A DNA stretch of 20,869 nt from an uncultured Prevotella sp. (GTDB lineage Bacteria; Bacteroidota; Bacteroidia; Bacteroidales; Bacteroidaceae). Where the stretch lies: NCBI GenBank assembly GCA_938028745.1, contig CALIZL010000061.1, positions 1 through 20,869 on the forward strand, given 5' to 3'. Shown piece by piece: positions 6,734 through 15,522 of the stretch. Under the pieces are notes generated by a model, which had not been told where the DNA came from, ran no database searches, and saw only the letters and a list, made by a program, of their open reading frames with translations. The translations under genes and the position numbers were made by a program. The stretch's first letter is position 1; each line of letters opens with the position of its first letter.

Positions 6734-9700
6734 TTATCGGGTGAGCGAGAATTTAAGGCTTAGGCCAAAGTCTTGCGTTGTGGTGGGGTAGCTGTTGCTA
6801 CTTAACAGTGGCGTATTGGTTTGGCGGTCGTAGAAAAAGCTCATGGTGAGCAGGCGCGAGAGCGTGTAGTCGGCCGAGAAACTAATCTTAATGGCCGTGT
6901 TGCCGCTGCTTGCCGCACTTGTTCGGGTTGCAATGTCGCGACTGATGCTAGCCTGCGACCTGTAACTTAGGTCGAGACGCATGTTTAAATCGTGGTTGGT
7001 GTTGCCCTGCGAACTGCTGCTTGTGGCTGTGTTTTCGTTGGTGTCGGTGCGTTTGGCCTTTGTTTTCTTGGCGCGTGGCGCACGCATGCCAAAGAGTTTA
7101 AAGTTGTTGATGCGATAGCCCATGCCCACAACCCAGTCGCGACTGACGGCCTCGTTTATCTGAACACTTGTCATGCTGAGGTTCAGCACGCGCGTTGAGC
7201 GATACTCAACCTTGGCGGTGAGGTTGTTGTTAAAGGTCATGTCAACGCCAAGCAGTGGCGAGAAAGCCTCGTTTATGCTTACATTGGCCACGTTGTACAG
7301 ACTTCGCGGAAGGGGATTGCCCGTTGTAACGTCGCTGATGAAACCCAATCCGTTCATGTATTCCACGAAGGTGTTGTACGATGCGTAGGCACCAACGGCG
7401 TAAATGCTCTTATAGCCGTGGTTGATGTTTACGCTTTTGAAGTTGTCGCGGAACCAAGGCAGCTTGCCTAAACCGCTATAACGGAGGGTCCAGTTGGGCA
7501 GCAGGCGGGCCAATGTTGGGAAAATGTTGAGCGAAGAGCCGCCCATCGCCGTGTAAGTGTTGAGGAAAGCGGGTATCATTACGTCCGAACCATATCGGTC
7601 TACTGCTCCGTTGGCCGGATTAAACACCGCACCTGCCATACTTGTTCCTGCGGGATAGCGTGCCCCTACGTATTGCGATTCCACACGATTGCGGAAGGCA
7701 TCGAGGGCATTGCAGAACCTTTCGAACGATGCACTGCGGTATCCGTTGGCCGCCGAGCCCATTCCCTCAAACGCACTACGTATAGATATGGTGGTCATCA
7801 TAAACGTTCCGTTTTGCGTTGTGGGTGTTCCAGCGTACATATATTGGATGTTTCGCGCCGTGGTTTGCGTTCGCGAGGCGTGCAGGTCTATCTTTAAGTT
7901 GCGCACGGGTTCGAGTGTCATGCGCAGTTGCAGGTCTTCGGTCTTGGTAGTTGCGGCAGGTGTGGCGATAGAGTCGTTGTCGAGCAACCATCCCATGTTG
8001 CGTGCCTTATTGATGTAAGAGTCGTCTGTTAGTCCAAAAGCAAAGTCTAAGCCAGGCGAAAGGGCGGAGGGAAGGCGTGCCTGACCGAACGCATCGCCAA
8101 TGCGCGGCATGAAACCGGGTAGCGATATGGCGTATTGGTTGCGGTAAGAGATGCTTACGTTGCGCACCATCATCAGCACGCGCGCCACGGTTTGCGCCGT
8201 TTCGTACCACGATTGCTTTTCTTGTGGCTGTCGTGGCGTTACGGTTAGTTTCAGCCTTAGTGCCGAGTCTACCTTGCTAAGTATGCGTATGCTGTTCTCG
8301 CCACTGGTTTTAAACTTCAGTGGGAAACGTTTGCCGTCTTCTGTTCGTGCCGTAACCATTAGCCGTTTCGAGCGTTTGTTGTGGCTGATGGTGAGGGTTG
8401 AGTCGGGCATGAGGGTTATTTCTTGCTCAAAACTGTTGCGGTTTTTGGGCAATTCGTTGCGTTGCTGTTGCGCCAAAGTCTCGTTATTATCAATCTTTTG
8501 ACCATCGGGCGTAACGCCTTTACCCTTCATTCGCGCCTCCATAGCCTTGCGTTCTTGCGCCTTTCTCCGCTGTTCGGCCTGCCTTTCTTCGCGTTTTCGG
8601 TTCAGTTCGGCAGTGTTTGGCTCGCGGTTAAAGCGTTCGTTGGCCTTTTTAAGGAAAGGTATCTGGTTGTAAAGGCGCACGAGGTCGAACGTTCCGTTGA
8701 GATTTAAGTCGCGGTTGTTGGCAATGGTGTTGCCCAACGAAGAGCCGTCTTCGAGTTGCGTTCCGCGTACCCAACGATAGGTGGCGTTATAGGTGAGGTC
8801 GGCATTAACCCAATTGAAGATGGGCAACAGATTGAGCGGCGGTTGATAGGAGAGGGTGAACGATTGGTTGTAATCTAGCGGCGTACCGAAGTTTCGTATG
8901 CTGTTCCACACCGAGTCTTTCCAGGCTTGGTAGCGTTCGGCGTACAGGTCTTTGTTAACGGGTGTGTAAGGTTGTTCCACTTCGGCGTGTGTTGCACTTT
9001 GGAAATTGGCGTGCAGGTTGCGCGTTAGGTCCCAACGGATGGCAAAGTCGCGGTTCCAAAGGAATTGCGAATTAAAGGTTAGCGGTAAGCGGTCGCCGCC
9101 CTTGCTCTCCATGTCGCGCTCTTGCAGCTCGTAATAACTGCGGTTGATGTCGGAGTTAAACGAGAGATTTTGAGGCAGCCAGTTCAGTCCGAACCGTTTA
9201 AGAATGTCTAACCACTTGCTCTTGCTTTTAATATTCTTAAATGGTTCGAGGGGCTTGTACACGGGGGTCCAATTGTATGCCATTGCGGCACGCCAGTTGT
9301 TTTCGCGTTCGTAGACGGTTGTTTTGCCGCTAGTGAAGCGCGAAGAGCTGCTGTACGAGAACGAGAAGTTGGCCGGGTCGTAGGGCATGGGGTGGCGTTT
9401 GTTCTGTATGCCGATGCGAACATTAGACAACGAGAAGTTTGTATTGGTGGTACGCCGTATGGCAATGCTCTTAATCGAGTCGCGTTCTTGGCGGTTTGCC
9501 GCATCGAGAGCATCTTTAAGGCGCAAGTCGGTGTCAAGGGGATTGTACTTCGGACTGCTTTCTTCTTGTGTTCGCGAGTAGTAAAGCGGGGCCGAGACCT
9601 TGGCTTTTTCGGAGAAGAACTTGCCCAGTTCTAGGTTTGTTGTTACGCTGTAAGCCTTAAAGTTGTCTTTGGCGCGGTCGGCAACGCCGTCTTCCAGTCC

Positions 9701-12700
9701 GCCGAAACCTTCTGAAACGTATCGTCCTTGCAGGTTAAGCGTGCCGAAATCGGATAGTTGCACGTTGAGGTTTCCTTGTGCAGCCCATCCGCCTTCGTTC
9801 TCATATTCCTTCAATCGCAGTTCGTTCACCCACACTTCGCCGCTTTTTTGCGTGGCGGCATTGTTGCGTACGCCGATGATAATGGTCTTAACCTCGCCCA
9901 AAGTGGGGTTACCCATGATGCTGACCTTGTTCTTGGGTTTATCAACATCGTAGGCACTGTATAGCGAAGTAAACGAGGCTAATCCTGTGGCACGTGCCTT
10001 ATTGCGTGCCTTCTTTAAGTTGGTAAACACGCTGAGGGCAATGTCGAGCATGTTCTCTTCGGGCCAAACAGCACGACTATCTGCCCACAAGCGGTCGTTA
10101 TAGCGGCGTGCTGGCGTGAGCGATAGGGGAATGTCGTATTCGTAGAAGTTGTTTTTGTAGTCGCTACCCAAGCGAATGAACACCGACAACTCGCCGTTGG
10201 CTAAGGCTGTGGCATTGGGTTCGAGCGCGTTGGCATGCACAAACATCTGCAAACGACGATATTGTCGCAGGTCGATAGTGGTGTTTTTGTACACGGCTTT
10301 CGCTTCGCCCTGACTTAGATTGTCCACAACAAGGCTCAGTGCTTGCTCATTGTTCTCCACCATTTGCGGCTGGTTGGGGTCGGATCCGCGTTCTATTCCA
10401 GGCGGAAGGATATAGTTGACGGGCGTTTTGTCGCTGTTTTCTTCGTAGCTTACGGCACTAACCGACATCCTTCCTGTTTGTGAAGCCGTGTTACTAAGGT
10501 TTTGTTCGTAACTACGCCATTCGCCCCGCACAAGGTCGAGCGAACCAAAACGCAAAACGATGGGACGCTTAAAGCCTGTGAGAAACATACGCATGAAACG
10601 GATGCTAGAAAAGTCGGAGATTGTGCCGAAACGCTTTTCGTATTCGCGAACGGGGATGCGGAACTGATACCAAGTAACGTTTTCGTTGGTGCCATTGCGC
10701 AGAGAGGCCGATGCTTCGCGCTTGTCTACGATGAAGTTACGGCCCACCACCATGTCTTGTGGGCGCAGCGATACGTGGTATTGGTAGTATTTTTCGTATT
10801 CGTTGAGCGTATAGTCTTGGTTGATGTCTTCTACATCGGGCGTAGACTTGTACGATGTGTCGTAGCTTTCGTTGCGTTGGTCGCTGTCGGGCGAGTTGCC
10901 TTGGGGGTTGTTTATGCGTTTGTATCGTTGCAAGATGGGCAGTTCGGCACGGTCGTAATCAGAGCCGCGGAAGTAGTGGTAGTTGTCGTTGGCGGGGTCG
11001 GCCTGTATCGAATCGAATACGGCGGCACTCACCCTGCCCCTTACCGCGTTAAGGAACGACTGGTAAGCGGGGAACGAACGCTCCTCGTTATCGTTCAATC
11101 CGTTAAACCCAACGTCTTGCAATGCCCTCGCTCCACGTGATGTTGCGAAGGCGTAAGTTGTGGTGGCTTGGGTGGGTATCTTACCCCATTGGGTGGTAAC
11201 AAAGCTTTGTGAGCCGTCGACAGGCATGCCGCTTTCGTAAAATTTCTTGCCGTCGCGCAGCACGTCTTCGCTCACTTCGCCCAGGTTGAGGTAGAAGTCG
11301 CCGCCGTAGTCGTTGGCGTTGGGCTGGCGATTAGAATAGATAAAGGGGTCGAGCATCCAGAATTCGATGTACTCGATGTTGGCAGCCTCAAAGTCGTTTG
11401 TGTCTAGTTTGCGCATCATACCGCCCCAACGCTTGTCGGGATTGTCGAGTGTACCGTCGGGATTAAGGTCGGGATTGAAGTTGTAAGGTCCTCTTTCGGC
11501 CGGGTAGAAGGCCAAATTGAGCACCGATAGGGTTGAAACGCCACCATAACTGTTTTGGTCGCGCTTGGGAAAAAGCTCTCTTACGGGCACTTCGCGCACG
11601 TAATGGTTGGACAATTGTTGCAAGTCGCCCTTGATATGCGAGGGTGTTAGCGAGCTACTTCTTCGAGTAAACAGCGGGTCTATGGTGTACCAAGCCAGTC
11701 GACTGCGGTTAAATCCGCTGTTAAGCGTGGCCTTGTCGTCGTGTTCGGCAAACATCGAGGGCGTGCTGGCCAGCGTCCACGAGGTGGGTGTGCTAACATC
11801 GAGCGAGCTTTTTGTGGTTTCAAAGTCGTCGAGATACGAGGCATTGTCTTGCGTTCCCTTGTTACGGCCCGCTATGAGGTGGGCAAACTCGCCCGTAAAG
11901 CTAATCTGCGAGGGCTGAGTAACGTGCAAAAAGGGTATCTTGTCGAGCAAATTGGTGAGCCATTGGCTTTCTTTCTTCCAATTAAGGTTCAGTCCCCAGA
12001 GGGTATTGTTCAGCGGTTCGGCACCCATATTCACCTTTGTGGTGAGTGCTTGCTCGGTTAAGTGCTGCAAGGTTCCGCTTAGTTGCAGGTCTTTCGAAAA
12101 GTTGTATTCCCAGTTTAGGCCGAACATCGTTTTGCGTTGTTGGCCATAGTCGGTGTTGCTTTCTAGCGAAACGTTCACCGCTGTGCCTGCATCCAAGATG
12201 CTTTGGTTAAGGATGGTTACTTCGCCGGCATAATAATCCACGGTGTAATCTACGCCTTCGGTGAGCCTAACGCCGCCAGCCGTGACCACAACCGAACCTT
12301 GCGGCACGTTGTATGCGCCAAGCGAGATGACGTTGGCACTGGTTCCGCGGAATTGTCCGGTAAGAATAAACTTGTTTTTCTCGGCAATTTGTTTGGCAAT
12401 GGTCTTGGTCGAGTCGTACAATTGGTCGTAAGTGTAGCTGCGAGCAACGGCATCTGGCACGCCCTTGGCCCGAAGATAGTTGTACAGGTGCTTGCCGAAG
12501 GGCTGCGTTTTGGGCAAGAACACGCGCCCGTTGCTTATGGTATAGCCCTCAACGAAATCGAAATAGCCGTTGGCATGCACCTTATTGTTGTTGTCAAGTC
12601 GGTCTGCGCCCATCACCCTAATCAAGGGTTGGTCTTTTACTTGCGTTTCGGGAATGTAAGTAAGGTAAACACCTGTGGTATCGCTTTGATACTTGATGTC

Positions 12701-14476
12701 TAGACGGAAACGCTCTTTCTCAACCGAAGTTGCCAGATAATACACGTTCTTCATCATCAAATGCCAGTTGCCTTGCCGCGGGTTGTTACTGGTGTTTTTG
12801 AGCGATTTAACGAACAACGCCTGATTGGTGTCGGTGTTGTCGGCAGCAAATTCGCCCACTTGATAGGTGTTTCCGCCGTAAGTGTACTCGTAGGCCACGG
12901 CCAAAACCTGGTCGGTTTGCAGGCCTTGCCTTAGCGAAATGTAGCCCATCGTGGTGTTAACGGTGTACTCGGAGGGTTGAAGTAGTCGTGCGTTTTGAAG
13001 TTTTTCGTAGTCGTTTCCGCCCACGAAACCCGCTATTCCGTCGAGTGTTGTCGACGTTTGGTCGATGTTGCGGGCTGCAACGTATGTACTAACCATCGCC
13101 GGATATTCGGAGTTGGCGTTGTTGGCAGGCACCAATCCCGATGCGCTCCACAGCGGATTAGAGATGTGGCTCACCTCACCAAGGTCGGTAAGGGCAACGA
13201 TATTGCGCGTGTTAGTGGTTGTTCCCGTCTTGTTTGTTACCCAAACCTCCACGCGATTGATGCTGATGCCACTCTTTACGGTGGGTAGCGAGGCCATCCA
13301 CTCATCATACTTGTCGCGGAAATAGTGCGAAAGAAAGAAGTGGCGGTTCTCTTCGTAGTTGGCCGCATCCAATTCGAAAGGCGTTAGTTGCACACCTCCG
13401 CGCGACGAAACGCTTTTCGACGACGATTTCTTTTGCGACGCCACGAGTTGCAATTTCAATTTTCCGAATTGCAAATCAGTACGTATGCCGAAGAGCGAAC
13501 TAGCCCCCTTGATGAGCGATGAGTTGGCCGGAAAACTCACGTTGCCAGCCTCAACAAGCTTTATTATCTCGTCTTCCTTACCGTCGTATTTCAGTTTAAG
13601 GCTCTGCGCATCAAAGTCGAAGGTGGCATCGGTGTTGTAGTTTAGGTTCATGTTCACCTTATCTCCCACCTTTCCGTTCATGTTGATGTTAATCTTCTCG
13701 TCGAAGTTTATCGTCGTAGTCTTGCGATTACGGATGGGTATAGACGGGTTGTCGATGTTTTTAAGCGTAGCACCGAAACGAATTTCTGCCGAACCTTGCG
13801 TTTTGATGCGCACGCCACCTGGTCCGAATATCTTTTCGGCAGGACCTAAGTCGAAGTGCATGTCGGTAAAGTCGAACTTCTCTTTGCCTTTCGCCTTGTA
13901 TATCTCGTCGTTCTTTTTCCTAAAAAAGCTGTTACGTGCTTGTCGTTCGCTCCAACGCCGATATTCGTCGGGCGTCATCATGATAGGCGTTCCCAGATAC
14001 GTCCTTCCCCATTTCGTTCCAAGCAGATAACGGTCAAGCGTGTCGTTATATTCCACCCCCTGTTTCATGTTTTCAGGGCGTTTCAGGTCCATTGCGTTTT
14101 GCCATAGGTCGGCATAAGTGGTGGGCGTAGTGGGCTGCACGCGCCAAAGCGGTGTTGCAGGGGCTGTTTGGGGGTTGTCGTTGGTTTGTGTTTCGGGTGT
14201 GTCTTCGTTGTCAATCACCAGCGTTGTGTCTTCCGGTTGCTCGTCTTCGGGTAGGGTGGGGCGTTCCACGTCGCGTTGAGGCGTGTTGTTTTGGGGCGTG
14301 TTGGCGTTTCTTGCAGGTGCCGTGTTGGCGTTTCTTTGCGTGCGGTTGTTTTGCCTTCGCCCTCTGTTGTCTTGCACAAAGGGCAAAGCGAGGGCATAAC
14401 CCGTCAAGCAAATGACGAGCACCACCATCAACGTCCTTTTTATTTTCTTACTTCGCAGCACGCCTTTTAGGGTCAC
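6734..14476 (-). CDS. sprA: Type IX secretion translocon protein SprA
   Basis: At 2580 aa this matches the size and layout of SprA (Sov in Porphyromonas gingivalis), the giant outer-membrane barrel through which type IX secretion cargo leaves the periplasm. The N-terminus has a K/R-rich start and a hydrophobic core (about 16-31) ending in ALA, a signal peptide. A low-complexity N/T/P/Q-rich stretch follows (about 34-110). The remainder is dominated by alternating beta-strand sequence, with a charged helical insert rich in K/R/E/Q (about 1940-2005). It ends in the strand DFGLSLKFSLTR, as expected for a barrel. The start codon is GTG (14474-14476), overlapping the ruvA stop as GTGA, so translation is probably coupled; a GTG five codons later is an alternative. 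No frameshift is seen. Confidence 0.95.
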   Translation of the reverse strand: MTLKGVLRSKKIKRTLMVVLVICLTGYALALPFVQDNRGRRQNNRTQRNANTAPARNANTPQNNTPQRDVERPTLPEDEQPEDTTLVIDNEDTPETQTNDNPQTAPATPLWRVQPTTPTTYADLWQNAMDLKRPENMKQGVEYNDTLDRYLLGTKWGRTYLGTPIMMTPDEYRRWSERQARNSFFRKKNDEIYKAKGKEKFDFTDMHFDLGPAEKIFGPGGVRIKTQGSAEIRFGATLKNIDNPSIPIRNRKTTTINFDEKININMNGKVGDKVNMNLNYNTDATFDFDAQSLKLKYDGKEDEIIKLVEAGNVSFPANSSLIKGASSLFGIRTDLQFGKLKLQLVASQKKSSSKSVSSRGGVQLTPFELDAANYEENRHFFLSHYFRDKYDEWMASLPTVKSGISINRVEVWVTNKTGTTTNTRNIVALTDLGEVSHISNPLWSASGLVPANNANSEYPAMVSTYVAARNIDQTSTTLDGIAGFVGGNDYEKLQNARLLQPSEYTVNTTMGYISLRQGLQTDQVLAVAYEYTYGGNTYQVGEFAADNTDTNQALFVKSLKNTSNNPRQGNWHLMMKNVYYLATSVEKERFRLDIKYQSDTTGVYLTYIPETQVKDQPLIRVMGADRLDNNNKVHANGYFDFVEGYTISNGRVFLPKTQPFGKHLYNYLRAKGVPDAVARSYTYDQLYDSTKTIAKQIAEKNKFILTGQFRGTSANVISLGAYNVPQGSVVVTAGGVRLTEGVDYTVDYYAGEVTILNQSILDAGTAVNVSLESNTDYGQQRKTMFGLNWEYNFSKDLQLSGTLQHLTEQALTTKVNMGAEPLNNTLWGLNLNWKKESQWLTNLLDKIPFLHVTQPSQISFTGEFAHLIAGRNKGTQDNASYLDDFETTKSSLDVSTPTSWTLASTPSMFAEHDDKATLNSGFNRSRLAWYTIDPLFTRRSSSLTPSHIKGDLQQLSNHYVREVPVRELFPKRDQNSYGGVSTLSVLNLAFYPAERGPYNFNPDLNPDGTLDNPDKRWGGMMRKLDTNDFEAANIEYIEFWMLDPFIYSNRQPNANDYGGDFYLNLGEVSEDVLRDGKKFYESGMPVDGSQSFVTTQWGKIPTQATTTYAFATSRGARALQDVGFNGLNDNEERSFPAYQSFLNAVRGRVSAAVFDSIQADPANDNYHYFRGSDYDRAELPILQRYKRINNPQGNSPDSDQRNESYDTSYKSTPDVEDINQDYTLNEYEKYYQYHVSLRPQDMVVGRNFIVDKREASASLRNGTNENVTWYQFRIPVREYEKRFGTISDFSSIRFMRMFLTGFKRPIVLRFGSLDLVRGEWRSYEQNLSNTASQTGRMSVSAVSYEENSDKTPVNYILPPGIERGSDPNQPQMVENNEQALSLVVDNLSQGEAKAVYKNTTIDLRQYRRLQMFVHANALEPNATALANGELSVFIRLGSDYKNNFYEYDIPLSLTPARRYNDRLWADSRAVWPEENMLDIALSVFTNLKKARNKARATGLASFTSLYSAYDVDKPKNKVSIMGNPTLGEVKTIIIGVRNNAATQKSGEVWVNELRLKEYENEGGWAAQGNLNVQLSDFGTLNLQGRYVSEGFGGLEDGVADRAKDNFKAYSVTTNLELGKFFSEKAKVSAPLYYSRTQEESSPKYNPLDTDLRLKDALDAANRQERDSIKSIAIRRTTNTNFSLSNVRIGIQNKRHPMPYDPANFSFSYSSSSRFTSGKTTVYERENNWRAAMAYNWTPVYKPLEPFKNIKSKSKWLDILKRFGLNWLPQNLSFNSDINRSYYELQERDMESKGGDRLPLTFNSQFLWNRDFAIRWDLTRNLHANFQSATHAEVEQPYTPVNKDLYAERYQAWKDSVWNSIRNFGTPLDYNQSFTLSYQPPLNLLPIFNWVNADLTYNATYRWVRGTQLEDGSSLGNTIANNRDLNLNGTFDLVRLYNQIPFLKKANERFNREPNTAELNRKREERQAEQRRKAQERKAMEARMKGKGVTPDGQKIDNNETLAQQQRNELPKNRNSFEQEITLMPDSTLTISHNKRSKRLMVTARTEDGKRFPLKFKTSGENSIRILSKVDSALRLKLTVTPRQPQEKQSWYETAQTVARVLMMVRNVSISYRNQYAISLPGFMPRIGDAFGQARLPSALSPGLDFAFGLTDDSYINKARNMGWLLDNDSIATPAATTKTEDLQLRMTLEPVRNLKIDLHASRTQTTARNIQYMYAGTPTTQNGTFMMTTISIRSAFEGMGSAANGYRSASFERFCNALDAFRNRVESQYVGARYPAGTSMAGAVFNPANGAVDRYGSDVMIPAFLNTYTAMGGSSLNIFPTLARLLPNWTLRYSGLGKLPWFRDNFKSVNINHGYKSIYAVGAYASYNTFVEYMNGLGFISDVTTGNPLPRSLYNVANVSINEAFSPLLGVDMTFNNNLTAKVEYRSTRVLNLSMTSVQINEAVSRDWVVGMGYRINNFKLFGMRAPRAKKTKAKRTDTNENTATSSSSQGNTNHDLNMRLDLSYRSQASISRDIATRTSAASSGNTAIKISFSADYTLSRLLTMSFFYDRQTNTPLLSSNSYPTTTQDFGLSLKFSLTR

Positions 14477-15090
14477 TTTATCATTTTCAACGCCGCTTTC
14501 ACCACCTGTTCAACGGGCAGTTTGGGTTGTTCTTTCAGTATTTCAACCACCACCTTGGCCGATGCTGCCGGTGCAAAGCCCAGCATGGTAAGTGCGCCCA
14601 CGGCCTCGTCCTTCACGGCTGTGTTCATAACCGTGGCGTTTGCGTTTGTGGGTACCGACAATTCTTGGGCCACTCCGCTTGTAACAATCTTGTCTTTCAG
14701 GTCTACGATGATGCGTTGCGCCGTCTTTGCGCCAATGCCTTTAACGGTTTTCAGCATCTTGTCGTCGCCGGCGGCAATGACATTGCACAGTTCGGCGGGC
14801 GACATTCCCGAAAGAATCATGCGTGCCGAATTGGCTCCAACGCCTGAAACGCTGATAAGCAAGCGATAAAGTTCGCGCTCTTGGCGCGTGGCGAACCCAT
14901 AAAGCGTGTACGAATCGTCGCGCCCGCCCGTTACCAATGCCTCGTGAACAAACAGTTTTACCTTGTCTTTACCTTGGATAGCGGTGTATGTATTCAGCGA
15001 TATGTTGAGCGCATAGCCCACCCCGGCCGCCTCAATCACAGCCATTGCTGGGGTAAGTTCGGCCAAGTCGCCCTTGATATATTCAATCAT
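14473..15090 (-). CDS. ruvA: Holliday junction branch migration protein RuvA
   Basis: This 205-aa protein is a complete RuvA. It has an N-terminal OB-fold (about 1-65, starting MIEYIKGDLAEL) and a central domain with two helix-hairpin-helix motifs (ISVSGVGANSARMIL and VKGIGAKTAQRIIVDLKDK, about 78-134). A variable linker leads to the C-terminal three-helix domain (about 155-205) that contacts RuvB. RuvA tetramers bind Holliday junctions and load the RuvB motor during recombinational repair. It is the first gene of a two-gene minus-strand operon with sprA, a linkage seen in other Bacteroidetes. Its stop codon overlaps the sprA GTG start. A clean TAnnTTTG promoter upstream was not found. A TATAAT-like sequence lies about 35-40 bp before the start, close to an imperfect palindrome. 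Confidence 0.97.
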   Translation of the reverse strand: MIEYIKGDLAELTPAMAVIEAAGVGYALNISLNTYTAIQGKDKVKLFVHEALVTGGRDDSYTLYGFATRQERELYRLLISVSGVGANSARMILSGMSPAELCNVIAAGDDKMLKTVKGIGAKTAQRIIVDLKDKIVTSGVAQELSVPTNANATVMNTAVKDEAVGALTMLGFAPAASAKVVVEILKEQPKLPVEQVVKAALKMIK

Positions 15091-15341
15091 TAATGATGTT
15101 TTTTATATGTGTACGTATACGTTATTATATAACGACTCTTGTTGCGCATTATTGTGTGTGCGCATAAAAAACTGCATTTGCAGGCGAAAGAAGGGGGCGT
15201 AAATGCCCTCGCGCAAGCTAATTTTGTGCCCAGGAGTGGCATTTGCGGGGCCAACTTACATCAATTGCGCCTTTTTTGTGAAGTGAAATTGCATCGTATA
15301 TGCCAAAATGTAAATAAATTATAAACCATGTGATGCAACGC
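15091..15341. other. Divergent intergenic region between ruvA and the retron
   Basis: No gene is supported. The region holds the inverted repeat CGTTAT-TAT-ATAACG (15120-15134), 30 bp before the ruvA start, and two ATGCGCA/TGCGCA elements (near 15144 and 15168). There is a small CTGCA-TT-TGCAG palindrome (15171-15182) and a G+C-rich segment (15190-15260) with several weak stems. The CGTTAT palindrome is placed where an operator for ruvA could lie, but there is no further support. Confidence 0.4.
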
Positions 15342-15371
15342 TTGTAGTATAAAATGAAATGTTTATCTTTG
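15342..15371 (+). promoter_or_regulatory. Retron promoter
   Basis: A -33 element TTG (15342-15344) is separated by exactly 19 bp from a perfect TAnnTTTG -7 element, TATCTTTG (15364-15371). Bacteroidetes promoters of this kind start about 7 nt past the last G, which falls at about 15378. That is the first base of the left arm of the long complementary stem, and this coincidence independently supports the boundaries of the retron RNA. Confidence 0.85.
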
Positions 15372-15377
15372 CCAACG

Positions 15378-15497
15378 TATAGGAATAGCCGAAGAAATTT
15401 AGAGGTAGTTTCTGATGTATTCGTCAGAGTTTGATACAAAGTATCGTTTATGGTAAATGGGTTTTACCATAAAGTAAACTTCTACGGCATTCCTATA
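15378..15497 (+). ncRNA. Putative retron msr-msd RNA
   Basis: The segment between promoter and RT gene folds as a retron primer-template RNA. Its ends pair: TATAGGAAT (15378-15386) with ATTCCTATA (15489-15497), the a1/a2 stem. After a bulged A, pairing continues with GCCG/CGGC and further to 15401/15475, giving about 21 bp with two mismatches. TAGC at 15386-15389 offers G15388 as the likely 2'-5' branch guanosine. Inside are three stems: an 8-bp hairpin (15410-15417/15422-15429, loop TATT), a 5-bp hairpin GATAC-AAA-GTATC (15433-15445), and an 11-bp perfect hairpin TTTATGGTAAA/TTTACCATAAA (15447-15457/15463-15473). The first two would be msr stems and the last the reverse-transcribed msd stem. 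It is compact for the class. The T run after 15497 could also make the outer stem terminator-like. Branch point and msDNA ends are inferred. Confidence 0.82.
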
Positions 15498-15522
15498 TTT
15501 TTAATATATAACCCTAGATAGC

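Noticed and set aside
10502..11140. 212-aa plus-strand open frame inside sprA
   Set aside because: It is the antisense shadow of the sprA coding sequence; no domain or promoter supports it.
15218..15439. 73-aa open frame on the minus strand between ruvA and the retron
   Set aside because: It runs antisense across the retron promoter and RNA, and has no recognisable domain or good start context.
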